The notes under the pieces are model-generated. The model was not told the DNA's origin. It saw only the letters and a list, made by a program, of their open reading frames with translations, and did no database searches. From Lysobacter sp. GX 14042 (GTDB lineage Bacteria > Pseudomonadota > Gammaproteobacteria > Xanthomonadales > Xanthomonadaceae), in assembly GCF_021390425.1 (NCBI RefSeq), contig NZ_JAJUWY010000003.1, positions 156,652-220,651 of the forward strand: a DNA stretch of 64,000 nt. The letters are read 5' to 3'. The position numbers were made by a program, and so were the translations under genes. Positions 32,139 through 42,600 of this stretch are shown piece after piece; the stretch's first letter is position 1; each line of letters starts with the position of its first letter.

Positions 32139-33137
32139 TTGAACCGCCGCACCACCGCGCTGGTGGCCGTCGCGCTGGCGCTGGCCTCGGCATTGTTCTT
32201 CACCTCCAGCTACGTGCTCAACCGGGCCGCCGCCAACGTCGGCGGGCACTGGGCGTGGACGGCGAGCCTGCGCTACCTGATTACCCTGCCGCTGATGCTG
32301 CCGCTGGTCTGGTGGCAGGGCGGGGTCGGGCCGGTGTGGCGGGCGATCCGCGCCCACCCGGGGGCGTGGCTGCTGTGGAGCACGATCGGCTTCGTAGTGT
32401 TCTACATCGGCCTGAGCTACGCCGCCGGGAGCGGGCCGTCGTGGCTGGTGGCCGGCATGTTCCAGCTGACTGTCGTCGCCGGCACGCTGTGCGCGCCGCT
32501 GCTGTACGACGACGAGCGCCGGAAGATTCCCCTGTCGGCCCTGGTCGTTGGCCTGGTGATCGTTGCCGGGGTGCTGCTGATGCAGGCCGGCCAGGGCGGC
32601 GGGATCGGCCGCGAGGGCTGGGTCGCACTGGCGGTGGTCGCGGTCGCCGCGTTCGCCTATCCGCTGGGCAACCGCGGGCTGCTGCTGCACCTGGAGCGCC
32701 ACGCCGGCGAGGTGCCGGCGCTCAATGCCACCCAGCGCGTGTTCGGTCTGACCCTGGCCAGCCAGCCGGCGTGGATCGCCCTGGCGCTGTATGCCGGCGC
32801 GGCCGCGGGGCCACCGCCGGTGGAGCAGGTGTGGCTGACCGCCGGCGTCGCCCTGGGGGCGGGCATCATCGCCACGGTGCTGTTCTTCCAGGCCACCGGC
32901 CTGGTGCGGGACCAGCCGGTTCCCCTGGCGGCCGCCGAGGCGATGCAGGGTTCGGAGATCCTGTTCGCCACCTTGATCGGGGTGCTGTGGATGGGCGAAG
33001 CCTGGCCCAGTGGGCGCTCGCTGCTGGGCGCCGCGGTGGTGGTCGCCGGCATCGTGGCCTTCAGCTGGATCGCCGCGCGCAGCGCTGCGGGCGACGACCG
33101 GGCGGTGCGGGCCCTGCGCAGCGCGCGGGGACGCTGA
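32139..33137 (+). CDS. DMT-superfamily exporter (multidrug resistance efflux type)
   Basis: 332 residues with ten predicted membrane helices in two repeats. It starts with TTG (NRRTTALVAVALALASALFF) behind a GAGGGG ribosome site, 10 nt after the bioC stop, so it may belong to the bio operon. AEAMQGSEILFATLIGVLWMGE in the ninth helix region is typical of the putative multidrug resistance efflux branch of the EamA-like clan. Substrate unknown. Confidence 0.78.
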   Translation: MNRRTTALVAVALALASALFFTSSYVLNRAAANVGGHWAWTASLRYLITLPLMLPLVWWQGGVGPVWRAIRAHPGAWLLWSTIGFVVFYIGLSYAAGSGPSWLVAGMFQLTVVAGTLCAPLLYDDERRKIPLSALVVGLVIVAGVLLMQAGQGGGIGREGWVALAVVAVAAFAYPLGNRGLLLHLERHAGEVPALNATQRVFGLTLASQPAWIALALYAGAAAGPPPVEQVWLTAGVALGAGIIATVLFFQATGLVRDQPVPLAAAEAMQGSEILFATLIGVLWMGEAWPSGRSLLGAAVVVAGIVAFSWIAARSAAGDDRAVRALRSARGR

Positions 33138-33207
33138 CGCGGCGCGGTGTTCAGCCGTGGCGCACTACAGTCCACGGTGCCACCCCCTTCTGCAGTTCTC
33201 CGTCCGG

Positions 33208-33825
33208 ATGCGCACGATCCCAGCCTCGCTCCTGCTGTCCGCCGCGATCGTGTCGCTGGCGCCTGCCGCCGCTTTCGCGCAGCCCGCGGGCCCGGCCGCC
33301 GATGGCACGTCGGGCTGGAGCTTCGATCCCTCGGTACTGGTCGGCGACGGGCGCGAGATCGTCCGTCGGGCGCCGGCCGGGGCCGTCGACGAGCTGTTGC
33401 AGGCGATCACCGCCAGCGCCCGTGAGCCCGACGAGGCCGAGGCGGTCTGCCGGCTCCTCGATCCGGACGCGGACCGCAGCCTGGCAGGCCTGAACGAGGC
33501 CGCCGCACGTCTGCCGCCGCGGAGCCGGGAGCGGCTCGCCGGCGCAGTGGCGAACCTGCTGGTCGCCGCTCTCCAGGCGCCGCCCCAGGTGTATGACGAA
33601 GGGGCCGCGCGGCAGGCACTGAAGCAGGCCGGGGTTCGGGCGGCGCTGATGCAGGACGGTTTCATGGCGGGCCTGCAGGGCGATCACCATCCCGCCCGCT
33701 GCCGCTCGGTCGGTACACTGCTCGAGGTCATGGCGGACCGGCCGCGCTCCGAACGCGTGGCGGTCGCCCGCCTGCTGATGGACGAGGGCCTGGACCGCCT
33801 GCAACTGGTCGCCTCCGGCCCCTGA
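33208..33825 (+). CDS. Hypothetical secreted helical protein
   Basis: 205 residues. The signal peptide RTIPASLLLSAAIVSLAPAA ends at AFA before QPAG. The mature part is helical and Ala/Leu/Arg-rich with no membrane segment (EIVRRAPAGAVDELLQAI, REPDEAEAVCRLLDPDAD), and contains two Cys that could form a disulfide. No family recognised. It is separated from the DMT gene by 70 nt and may have its own promoter. Confidence 0.65.
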   Translation: MRTIPASLLLSAAIVSLAPAAAFAQPAGPAADGTSGWSFDPSVLVGDGREIVRRAPAGAVDELLQAITASAREPDEAEAVCRLLDPDADRSLAGLNEAAARLPPRSRERLAGAVANLLVAALQAPPQVYDEGAARQALKQAGVRAALMQDGFMAGLQGDHHPARCRSVGTLLEVMADRPRSERVAVARLLMDEGLDRLQLVASGP

Positions 33826-33955
33826 GCGGTGCCACGGATGGCCGCGGCGATGCTGAATGCTTTACCTGTCGCACCGGCGGTGGCGTCAACGCCGGGAATC
33901 CCGCGACGTTGACGTGGGGAGTCGCGCACTCCCGACCGACCCCGGAGATACCCAC

Positions 33956-34483
33956 ATGGTCCGCAAACTCCTGCTTCCCGCCCTGGCGATCGTGCTGCTG
34001 GGCGGCTGCGTCAGCACCGGCTACGGCTACCGTAGCGCGCCGCGTGGTGACTACTACTACGGTCATCCCACGACCGACTACCGCTACTACGGCGATTTCC
34101 GTTACGGCAGTGGGGGCTATGGCTACTGGCCCTACCGCGGCTACAGCAGCTGGTACTCCCCGTACCGCCATCCCGGCTACTACTACGGTTATCCGGGTTA
34201 CCGCCCGCCGATCGTGGTGCATCCGCGCCCGGACAACGGCCACGGCCACGGCCGCCCCGACCAGGGCCGCGACCGCGCCCCGTGGCGTGACCTCGACCGG
34301 CTGCGCCAGGACCGTACCCCGACCGTCGAGCGTCGCCCCCTGTCGACCGCGCCGCGCCCGGCCGTGCAGCGGCCGGCCAGCCCGGCGCCGCGTCCGCCGG
34401 TGAACCGTGGCGGCAACGACCGCGGCTCGCGGATGGGCCAAGCGATCCGCAAGGCCGGCGGCGAGTCGCGGCGCGTCGAGTAG
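33956..34483 (+). CDS. Tyr/Gly-rich lipoprotein with basic Pro-rich tail
   Basis: 175 residues. VRKLLLPALAIVLLGGC gives an LGGC lipobox. The mature N-terminal half is a low-complexity Tyr/Gly/Pro region (DYYYGHPTTDYRYYG, YYYGYPGYRPP). The C-terminal half is Arg/Pro-rich with histidines (RPDNGHGHGRPDQGRDR) and resembles RcnB-like or YXWGXW-type envelope proteins without a clear family match. A GGAGA ribosome site precedes the start. Low complexity limits inference. Confidence 0.65.
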   Translation: MVRKLLLPALAIVLLGGCVSTGYGYRSAPRGDYYYGHPTTDYRYYGDFRYGSGGYGYWPYRGYSSWYSPYRHPGYYYGYPGYRPPIVVHPRPDNGHGHGRPDQGRDRAPWRDLDRLRQDRTPTVERRPLSTAPRPAVQRPASPAPRPPVNRGGNDRGSRMGQAIRKAGGESRRVE

Positions 34484-34904
34484 GCGACCCCGTCACGTTT
34501 CGGCCGCTCCGGGCGACGTCATTGGGGCAGGGTGTTGACAAGATGCGTCCAAATGCGACGTAATCCGGTTGCAGCTTCAATGTCGGCGCCCGACGAGGAA
34601 TCACGGATCCCCCCTGTTCCGGCCTCGTCAGGCGCCGGCGCCTACAAACGACAAGCCCCGCCTGGTGCGGGGCTTGTCGTTTCCGGGATTGTCCCGGCGC
34701 ATAAAAATGGGGCCGGACGTCCCCCGACATCCGGCCCCTGGCTTCCCTTGCGGGCACGTGGTCAGCCCCTGTTCCAATTCCGACCGGCGTCGCGCGCCTG
34801 CCCCGCAAGGTGCAGGAATAAACGTCGCATGAACCATGCCAACGCCACGTGGCCAAGCGGGTCCCATGCCCGCGCCGGTAGCCCCGCGTAGAATCGACAA
34901 GCTG
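34484..34904 (+). other. 421-bp intergenic region with two hairpins upstream of mnmG
   Basis: No protein-coding gene is evident. A TTGACA box at 34532 has a weak TAAT-containing -10 about 19 nt later. A 16-bp hairpin (34646-34682, AAACGACAAGCCCCGC arm) and a second inverted repeat (34709-34738, GGGGCCGGA arms) follow. The first hairpin looks like a bidirectional terminator for the lipoprotein gene or for a short transcript. The last 160 bp should contain the mnmG promoter, but I see no strong box. Confidence 0.5.
34646..34682. terminator. Long hairpin, probable terminator
   Basis: AAACGACAAGCCCCGC pairs perfectly with GCGGGGCTTGTCGTTT around a CTGGT loop. The A-rich and T-rich ends make it a plausible intrinsic terminator in either direction, though the T-run is short. 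Confidence 0.65.
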
Positions 34905-36791
34905 ATGAACGACTTCTTCCGCTACGACGTGATCGTGGTCGGTGGCGGCCATGCCGGCACCGAGGCCGCGCTGGCCGCCGCCCGCGGCGGTGCACGCACC
35001 CTGCTGCTGACCCATGCCATCGAGACCATCGGGGCGATGAGCTGCAACCCGGCGATCGGCGGGATCGGCAAGGGTCACCTGGTGCGTGAGATCGATGCAC
35101 TGGGCGGGGTGATGGCGCGGGCGGCCGATGCCGCCGGGATCCAGTGGCGCCGGCTGAACGCCAGCAAGGGTCCGGCGGTGCGTGCCACGCGCTGCCAGGC
35201 CGACCGCAACCTCTACCGGGCCTTCATCCGCCGCGCGGTCGAGCGCCAGCCGGGGCTGAGCGTGTTCCAGGCCGGGGTGGACGACATCTGCTTCGATCGT
35301 GGCCGAGTGACCGGCGTGCTGACCCAGACCGGGCTGCGTTTCCAGGCTCCGGCCGTGGTGCTGACCGCGGGCACTTTCCTGGCCGGCAAGGTCCATGTCG
35401 GCCAAGCCACGCATGCCGCCGGCCGGGCCGGCGAGCCGCCGGCGAACACCCTGGCGCAGAAGCTGCGCGAAGGGCCGTTCACCGTGGACCGGCTCAAGAC
35501 CGGTACCCCGCCGCGGATCGACGGCCGGACGATCGATTACGGCGTGCTCGAGCGCCAGCCCGGCGACGACCCGCGCCCGGTGTTCTCCTTCATGGGCAGC
35601 CATGCCGACCAGCCATCCCAGGTCGACTGCTGGATCGCCCACACCAGCGAGCGCACCCACGACATCATCCGTGGCGCGCTCGACCGCAGCCCGCTGTACA
35701 CCGGCCAGATCGAGGGCATCGGCCCGCGTTACTGCCCCTCCATCGAGGACAAGGTGGTGCGCTTCGCCGAGAAGGCCAGCCACCAGGTGTTCGTCGAACC
35801 CGAAGGCCTGGATGTCACCGAGATCTATCCCAACGGCATTTCCACCTCGCTGCCGTTCGAGGTCCAGACCGAACTGGTGCGCAGCATCCGCGGCTTCGAA
35901 AACGCGCATGTCACCCGGCCGGGCTACGCGATCGAGTACGACTTCTTCGACCCGCGCGGGCTCCGGCACACCCTGGAGACCCGCGCGGTCGGCGGACTGT
36001 TCTTCGCCGGCCAGGTCAACGGCACCACCGGCTACGAGGAGGCCGCCGCGCAGGGGCTGCTTGCCGGGCTCAACGCCGCCCGCCATGCGCACGGGCTGGA
36101 TGGCTGGTACCCGCGCCGCGACCAGGCCTACCTGGGCGTGCTGGTCGATGACCTGGTCACCCACGGCACCAGCGAGCCCTACCGCATGTTCACCAGCCGC
36201 GCCGAGTACCGGCTGCAGTTGCGCGAGGACAACGCCGACCTGCGGCTGACGCCGGTGGGACGCGGGTTCGGCCTGGTGGACGACGCGCGCTGGAGCGCCT
36301 TCGAGGCCAAGCGCGAGGCGATCGGGCGCGAGTCGGCACGCCTGGCCGGCGCATGGGCCTCGCCCGGCAACGCGCTGGGGCGTGAGATCGCCGACACCCT
36401 GGGTGTCGAGCTCAGCCGTGAAACCAGTGCCCGCGACCTGCTGCGCCGGCCGGAACTGGACTACGCGCGCCTGGTGGCGGTGCCTTCGCTGGCGCCCGGG
36501 GTGGACGATCCGGCCGTGGCCGAGCAGGTCGAGATCGACGTCAAGTACGCCGGCTACCTGGAACGCCAGCGCGGGGAGATCGAGCGCGCCAGGCGGCATG
36601 AGGAAACCGCGATCCCCGAGGGCTTCGACTACGCCGGCGTGCGCGGGCTTTCGGCCGAAGTGACCGCCAAGCTGGGGCAGCTGCGGCCGCTGACGATCGG
36701 ACAGGCAAGGCGGATCCCCGGCATCACGCCGGCGGCGATCTCCCTGCTGCTGGTGCACCTGGAGCGGGCGCGGCGCAGCCGGGTGGCCTGA
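34905..36791 (+). CDS. mnmG: tRNA uridine-5-carboxymethylaminomethyl modification enzyme MnmG (GidA)
   Basis: 628 residues, the normal length. The FAD dinucleotide site is [38 protein letters not shown], then [13 protein letters not shown] and [12 protein letters not shown] are family blocks, and two conserved Cys occur (MSCNP and RYCPSIEDK). With MnmE it installs the cmnm5 group on the wobble uridine of tRNAs using methylene-THF and [11 protein letters not shown] is the start; in-frame sequence upstream is intergenic. Confidence 0.95.
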   Translation: MNDFFRYDVIVVGGGHAGTEAALAAARGGARTLLLTHAIETIGAMSCNPAIGGIGKGHLVREIDALGGVMARAADAAGIQWRRLNASKGPAVRATRCQADRNLYRAFIRRAVERQPGLSVFQAGVDDICFDRGRVTGVLTQTGLRFQAPAVVLTAGTFLAGKVHVGQATHAAGRAGEPPANTLAQKLREGPFTVDRLKTGTPPRIDGRTIDYGVLERQPGDDPRPVFSFMGSHADQPSQVDCWIAHTSERTHDIIRGALDRSPLYTGQIEGIGPRYCPSIEDKVVRFAEKASHQVFVEPEGLDVTEIYPNGISTSLPFEVQTELVRSIRGFENAHVTRPGYAIEYDFFDPRGLRHTLETRAVGGLFFAGQVNGTTGYEEAAAQGLLAGLNAARHAHGLDGWYPRRDQAYLGVLVDDLVTHGTSEPYRMFTSRAEYRLQLREDNADLRLTPVGRGFGLVDDARWSAFEAKREAIGRESARLAGAWASPGNALGREIADTLGVELSRETSARDLLRRPELDYARLVAVPSLAPGVDDPAVAEQVEIDVKYAGYLERQRGEIERARRHEETAIPEGFDYAGVRGLSAEVTAKLGQLRPLTIGQARRIPGITPAAISLLLVHLERARRSRVA

Positions 36792-36925
36792 GTTCCGCCG
36801 TCGTGCCCGAGCGCGCGGGCGTCCATGGACGTTCCCGGGTGCACTGCGCTTACCCGGGCCACGGCCTACACGCCTGCCCAACGCGCGCTCTGCTTTGCTC
36901 GGTGGCCCCCACCAGGAGCGAGCCA

Positions 36926-37978
36926 ATGGCCACCAGCAAGACCGCCAAGAAGGCGACCGCGAAGAAGACCGCCGCGTCTGGCGGCAAGCCGGTCGAAGGC
37001 AAGTCCAGGCAGCAGCTTGCGCGCCAGGCCGGACAGGTCGCGCAGCAGCAGCGCGAGGTCCAGGACGCCATCGATGCCAAGCCGGAGAAGAAGGCGAAAA
37101 AGGCCCCGGCGAAGACCGGCACGCGCAAGCAGCCGCGCAACCCGATGCCGGCCCAGCACCTGGACAAGCCCGGCAACGAGCACGAACTGGAACTGGCCCC
37201 GCGCTACATGGCGCCGGACTACAGGGGCAGCGGCAAGCTCGAAGGCATGGCCGCGATCGTCACTGGCGCCGACTCCGGCATCGGCCGCTCGGTTGCGGTG
37301 CTGTTCGCCCGGGAAGGCTGCGACGTGGCGGTGCTGCACCTGGACGAGGACGAGGACGCCGAAGCCACCCGCCAGGCCGTGGAAGCCGAAGGCGCACGCT
37401 GCCTGGTGATGGCCGGGGATGTCGGCGACACGAAGTTCTGCGAGAAGGCGGTCCGGCAGACCCTGAAGGCCTTCGGCCGCCTGGACGTGCTGGTCAACAA
37501 CGCCGCGTTCCAGCAGCACGCCCAGTCAATCGGCGACATCACCGACAAGCAGTTCGACCAGACCCTGCGCACCAACCTTGGTGGCTATTTCCGCATGGCG
37601 CGCGCGGCGGTCCCGCACATGGGCGAGGGTGCCAGCATCATCAACACCGGCTCGGAGGTGGCGCTGTTCGGCAGCGCGCAACTGCTGGACTACTCGATCA
37701 CCAAGGGCGGGATCCACGCCTTCACCAAGTCACTGGCCTCGCAGCTGCTGGGCAAGGGCATCCGGGTGAACTGCGTGGCCCCCGGCCCGATCTGGACCCC
37801 GCTCAACCCCGCCGACCGCCCGGCCGACAAGATCCCGGACTTCGGCAAGGACAGCGACATGGGACGCCCGGGCCAGCCCGAGGAGATGTCACCGGCGTAT
37901 GTGTTCCTGGCCTCGCCGGTGTGCTCGAGCTACGTCAACGGCGCGATCCTGCCGGCGATGGGCGGGCCCACGGGCTGA
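36926..37978 (+). CDS. SDR-family oxidoreductase with lysine-rich N-terminal tail
   Basis: 350 residues. The C-terminal 250 form an SDR of the YghA/YdaD stress type: cofactor motif VTGADSGIGRSVAV, NNAA, active-site Ser in NTGSEVALFG and YSITK with catalytic Tyr and Lys, then VAPGPIWTPL. PAQHLDKPGNEHELELAPRY just before it is typical of this group. The first 75 residues are a Lys/Ala-rich tail (SKTAKKATAKKTAASGG, KKAKKAPAKTGTRK) like histone H1 or AlgP, unusual on an enzyme. An AGGAG ribosome site supports the start. Confidence 0.87.
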   Translation: MATSKTAKKATAKKTAASGGKPVEGKSRQQLARQAGQVAQQQREVQDAIDAKPEKKAKKAPAKTGTRKQPRNPMPAQHLDKPGNEHELELAPRYMAPDYRGSGKLEGMAAIVTGADSGIGRSVAVLFAREGCDVAVLHLDEDEDAEATRQAVEAEGARCLVMAGDVGDTKFCEKAVRQTLKAFGRLDVLVNNAAFQQHAQSIGDITDKQFDQTLRTNLGGYFRMARAAVPHMGEGASIINTGSEVALFGSAQLLDYSITKGGIHAFTKSLASQLLGKGIRVNCVAPGPIWTPLNPADRPADKIPDFGKDSDMGRPGQPEEMSPAYVFLASPVCSSYVNGAILPAMGGPTG

Positions 37979-38021
37979 CCGGCAGGCGTCCAGCGCCCGC
38001 CGCGGACGCCGGTACCGGGCC

Positions 38022-39677
38022 ATGGCGGTCGTCACGGTCATTCTGGTGTTCCTGCTGGCGGTCATCGCCAGCCACTTCCTTGCCCGGCTGTTGCCGTTCG
38101 CGGTGCCGCTGCCATTGCTGCAGATTGCGCTTGGTGCCGGGCTGGCGACGATCGGCTTCGATGTGCGCTTTGAGCCCCACCTGTTCCTGTTGCTGTTCAT
38201 CCCGCCGCTGCTGTTCCTCGATGGCTGGCGGATCCCGAAGGGGGCGCTGTTCCGTGACTGGAAGCCGATCCTCGCCCTGGCGATCGGGCTGGTGGTGTTC
38301 ACCGTGGTCGGAATGGGCTGGTTCATCGGCTGGCTGGTGCCGGGAGTGCCGCTGGCGGTGGCGTTCGCCCTGGCGGCGATCCTGTCGCCCACCGACCCGG
38401 TCGCGCTGGGCGCGATGACCGCCGGCACGCCGTTGCCCTCGCGGCTGACCCACGTGCTGGAAGGCGAGTCGCTACTCAACGATGCCACCGGGCTGGTCTG
38501 TTTCAGCTTTGCCGTAGGCGCGGTAATGACCGGAACGTTCTCGCTGGGCAGGGCCTCGCTCAGCTTCCTGCTGGTGGCCGGCGGCGGCTTGCTTGCCGGG
38601 CTGCTGGTGACCTGGCTGACCGGATGGCTCAACCACCGCCTGGTACAGCGTACGGGCGAGGAGCCGGGCATCCAGATCCTGCTCAGTCTGCTGGTCCCGT
38701 TCGCGGCGTACCTGGTTGCCGAATCCATGCACGTGTCGGGCATCCTGGCCGCCGCGGTGGCCGGGATCGCGATGCACTACAGCGAGCTGGCCGGGCGGCC
38801 ACGGGCGGCGACGCGGATGCAGCGCACCGCAGTCTGGGACACGGTGCAGCTGGCGCTCAACGGGACCATCTTCGTACTGCTGGGCGAACAGCTCCCGCGC
38901 CTGGTACTCGAACTTCCGCGAGCCGCCAGCGAAGCGGGAACGAGTGTCAGCAACTGGGACCTGGCCGGCTACGTCCTGGTGATCACCCTGGCGCTGGGGT
39001 TGCTGAGGTTTGCCTGGGTCTGGGCCGCGCTGAGGATGACCGTGCTGCGCCGCACGCTCCAAGGCACACAGGCCCGGATGCCACAGAGCCGGTTGATCGC
39101 GGTGATGGCGGCAGCGGGGGTGCGCGGGGCGATCACCCTGGCCGGCATCCTGACCCTGCCGCTGGTACTCGACGACGGCCGCGCGTTCCCGGCGCGGGAG
39201 CTGGCGGTGGTGCTGGCCATGGGGGTCATCCTGACATCGCTGCTGGTCACGAGTGTCGTCCTGCCATGGCTGGCCCGCGGACTCGACCACGACCTGCCGG
39301 ACCCGGGCCGGGCCGACGCCGAGGCCGCGGCGCGCATTGCCGCCACCGAGGCGGCGATCCAGCGGATAGAGCAGGCACTCGCCAGCCAGGCCGGCCGGGA
39401 AGACGACAGCCAGGCGGCGTACTCGGAAGCCGGGGTCCAGGTGCTCGAGCTGTACCGCCGGCGGCTGGAGTACGGCGACCACGGTGGCGAGGATGCCGCG
39501 GCCGCCCGGCGGCGGTTGCACGCCGGACGCAAGCTGCGGGCCATCGGCCTGCGCGCCGAACGCGACGAACTCTACCGGCTGCGCCGCGCCCGGGTGATCG
39601 ATGACGAACTGCACTCGCGGCTTGTGCGCGAGGTCGACCTGGCCGAGGCTGGCCTGGAGCCAGCCCCCGCCCGTTGA
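38022..39677 (+). CDS. Na+/H+ antiporter, CPA1 (NhaP-like) family
   Basis: 551 residues with about twelve membrane helices. Transport-site motifs are LSPTDPVALGAM in helix 5 and LEGESLLNDATGLVCF in helix 6, where the Asn-Asp pair binds the ion. GVRGAITLAGILTLPL is the conserved helix 11 region. The last 120 residues are soluble, Arg/Glu-rich and helical, probably a regulatory tail. It exchanges cytoplasmic Na+ or K+ for protons. Starts 43 nt after the SDR gene, possibly one unit for osmotic stress. Confidence 0.88.
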   Translation: MAVVTVILVFLLAVIASHFLARLLPFAVPLPLLQIALGAGLATIGFDVRFEPHLFLLLFIPPLLFLDGWRIPKGALFRDWKPILALAIGLVVFTVVGMGWFIGWLVPGVPLAVAFALAAILSPTDPVALGAMTAGTPLPSRLTHVLEGESLLNDATGLVCFSFAVGAVMTGTFSLGRASLSFLLVAGGGLLAGLLVTWLTGWLNHRLVQRTGEEPGIQILLSLLVPFAAYLVAESMHVSGILAAAVAGIAMHYSELAGRPRAATRMQRTAVWDTVQLALNGTIFVLLGEQLPRLVLELPRAASEAGTSVSNWDLAGYVLVITLALGLLRFAWVWAALRMTVLRRTLQGTQARMPQSRLIAVMAAAGVRGAITLAGILTLPLVLDDGRAFPARELAVVLAMGVILTSLLVTSVVLPWLARGLDHDLPDPGRADAEAAARIAATEAAIQRIEQALASQAGREDDSQAAYSEAGVQVLELYRRRLEYGDHGGEDAAAARRRLHAGRKLRAIGLRAERDELYRLRRARVIDDELHSRLVREVDLAEAGLEPAPAR

Positions 39678-39687
39678 CGGCCGCAGG

Positions 39688-42600
39688 TCAGCGCTCCCTC
39701 CGCCAGTTCACCGAACCGCGGTTCTCCACCGTGCTCGACTCGATCTCGATGTCGAAGCCGCGTTCCAGCAGGTACTTCAGCGTCAGCACCTGCCCGGTTC
39801 CCAGCAGTGATACGCCGTAGCTGACGTACAGCTTGGGCGACAGGTACTTGCCCACGCCCAGCACGCTGCCGCCCAGGGCGCGGCTCTGCATCAGGCCCGC
39901 GTCGTCCAGGCCGATCTGCTCGCCCACGCGCGAGGCCAGCAGGCCGCTGCCGGCGGTCAGGGCCGCGCTGGCGGCATTGAGTTCGCCGCGCTCGGCGCCG
40001 GACAGGCTCGACAGCGGGCGGCCCAGGGTGAGGTAGGCCAGGGCCTCGGACTGCGAGGCCGCCGGATTGGCCCAGACCTCGGCTTCCAGGCTGCTGACCC
40101 GGCCGGTGACCCTGACCCCGGCGGTGACTTCGCCGACCACCCGCTCGGCGGACAGGTTGACCACCGGGTCGGCGATCGGATCGGCGGACCAGCTCAGCCG
40201 GCCCTGGCGCACCGTCAGGTCCTGGCCGTAGGCGCGGTAGCGGCCACTCACGTCCAGGTGCCCGGACGCGGTCATCTCGCGGCCGGGCTGGGACAGGATC
40301 CGCAGCTGCCCACCGAGCTGGGCCGCCAGGCCGAAGCCGGTCAGGTTCACGTCCTCGCCCACCCGCACCAGCAGATTCATCTGCAGCGGGGTGGCCGGGC
40401 CGCCGGCATCCTCCGGGTCGACAGGATCGAGCACCACCACGTCGTCGGACGGCGAGACGCCGCTGTCCAGGCCTTCCAGGTTGATGTCGGCCTCGGGCAC
40501 GGTCACCGAGCCGGTCAGCCGCAGCGGCTCGCCGGCGCGGTAGCGCACCTGCAGGTCGGGGCTGGCGGTGGCGTGCAGGTCGGCGGTGTTGGCCACCAGC
40601 ACGTCCTCGCCGGTGATCGCCAGCTCGAGCGGGGTTTCCTGGCCGCGCCAGCCCAGGCTGCCCTCGACCCGCAGCACCCCGCCGCCGTCGCCGCCGGCGG
40701 CCGGAGTCGTGCGCAGGCCGCCGGCAATGCGGGCGTTGCCGTCGGGCAGCGCGTCCAGTTGCACGTTGCCGTCCTCGACGCGGATCGCCAGCGCGGGAAT
40801 CTCGGTGCGGAAGCCGCTGAGCCGGGCCTGGCCGCCCACCGTCGGGGCGTCGCGGGTACCGCCCAGTTCCACCTGGCCGACCAGCTGGCCCTCCGGCTCG
40901 ACGATGTCGGGCGAGAACAGCTCCAGCCAGGTCAACTCGTGGATTTCCAGGCCGAGCCGGCCATTGAGTGGAGAGTACGCGTCCCAACCGGTGACCACGG
41001 TGGCATCCAGCCTGCCCTGCTCGTTGAGGTCGGCGGCAAGCGTCGCGTCGATCCCCTGCGGGCGCAGCTCTGCGTCCAGGCGCAGGTTGCGGTAGCCGAA
41101 CAGGTTGCTGCGCGCCCGCTCGCTGCCGCGCAGCCCGCCAGCGGCGGAGTCGACCCGCACGTGCCCGGCCCAGCCGCCGCCCTGTGGCCGCAGCAGGGCA
41201 TCGATGTCGATTTCACCGTCCAGCACCCAGGGGCGGCCGGATTCCTGCTCGGGCAGCCAGGCCGACGCCAGCGACAGCGGCAGGCCGTTGCCGTCCAGCT
41301 GCAGGCCATCGCGCGGCCAGTCGGCACTCGCGCATACGCTGCCGCCCGCCGAGGAGGCCAGGCAGGCACCGTCGAGCCGCAGGTCGCCGCCACCGAAGGC
41401 GAAGCCGGCCGGCTGCTGCAGCGTCCAACCGGCGCCGCGGGCCGGGTCCAGCTGCAGGCTCGCCAGCTGCCCCTGCCACCCCGGACCGCCCTGGCCGATC
41501 CGCCCGGTCAGGGCCAGCCGTCCGAGCGCACTGCCGGCGCTGCCCTGCAGCTGCATGTCCTGCAGGGTGCCGGTGGCGGTCAGGTCGACCCGCTCCAGGG
41601 CGATCCCGGCATTCACGCCGCTTGCGCTCACCTGCAGGGTGCCGGCGCGGCCGGCCGGGGGCAGCCTGCCGTCCAGGCGCAGCGAATCCGCGCTGTAGCC
41701 TTCCCACGCAACCCCGCTGCCGTCCAGGTCGGCCTCGATGCCGGGCAGCGGCAGCGCGCCATCGAGCTGCACCCGGCCCTGCAGCGTGCCACCGGCGCCG
41801 GGCAGCAAGTCGGACAGGTGCAAGGGCCGCAGGTCGATGTCGGCTTCGATCGCCTCGGCCAGGCTGCCGCGCGCGTCGATCCGCGAGCTGCCAATCGACA
41901 GGGCCGCCTCGCCCTCGAACCGGCTGGCGGTCTCCCCGGTCGCGGTGCCGTGCATGGCGAAGCGGGCCTCGCCGTCGAGCGCCCGCCCGCGCAGCTTGCC
42001 GCCGATCCGGTCCAGCGTCGCCTCCGCTTCCAGCCCACCGTCGTCGCGGGTGTGGCCGCTGGTGGCGAGCCGGCCGTTGACCGCCCCGTCCCAGCCGGGT
42101 GCGAAGTAGCCCGGGTCGAAGCCCTGCAGCTCGCCCTGGATGTCCCAGCCCAGCGTGGGGGCCCAGGCCACCTGGCCGGCGCCCCGCAGGGCGCCGCCGG
42201 GCATCTCGACTTCGAGCGCGGGCAGCTGCACCTGCTGTTTGTCGCCGCGGCCGTCCAGCCGCACGGTGGCCTGCTGCTCGCCACGGTCCAGCCGCGCCTC
42301 GCCGGTGACCGCCCAGTCGTCCATCACCCCGGAAATCCCGAACTCGCCGGAGCCGCGCACCGGCGGGGCCTGTTCCGCGCCGCCCCATTCCAGGCCGCGG
42401 GCGGCGACGCCGGCACGGAAGCGCCCGGCGCCCGGTTCGCTGAAGTCGCCACTGCCGGTCACCCGCACGGTGCCGCCCAGCAGTTCCAGTTCCAGCGGGT
42501 CGACGTCGATCACCTGCTCGGCCAGGTGCACGCGCGAGGGCAGCAGGCGGACCTGGAAATCGCCCTGGCGCAGCTCGCCACGCAGCCGGGCGTCGCCGGC

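Noticed and set aside
34709..34738. Second hairpin before mnmG as a riboswitch
   Set aside because: A simple inverted repeat with no conserved loop sequence or gene-specific logic.
34011..36926. A 971-codon minus-strand frame opposite mnmG
   Set aside because: mnmG on the other strand is unambiguous; this is its antisense frame.
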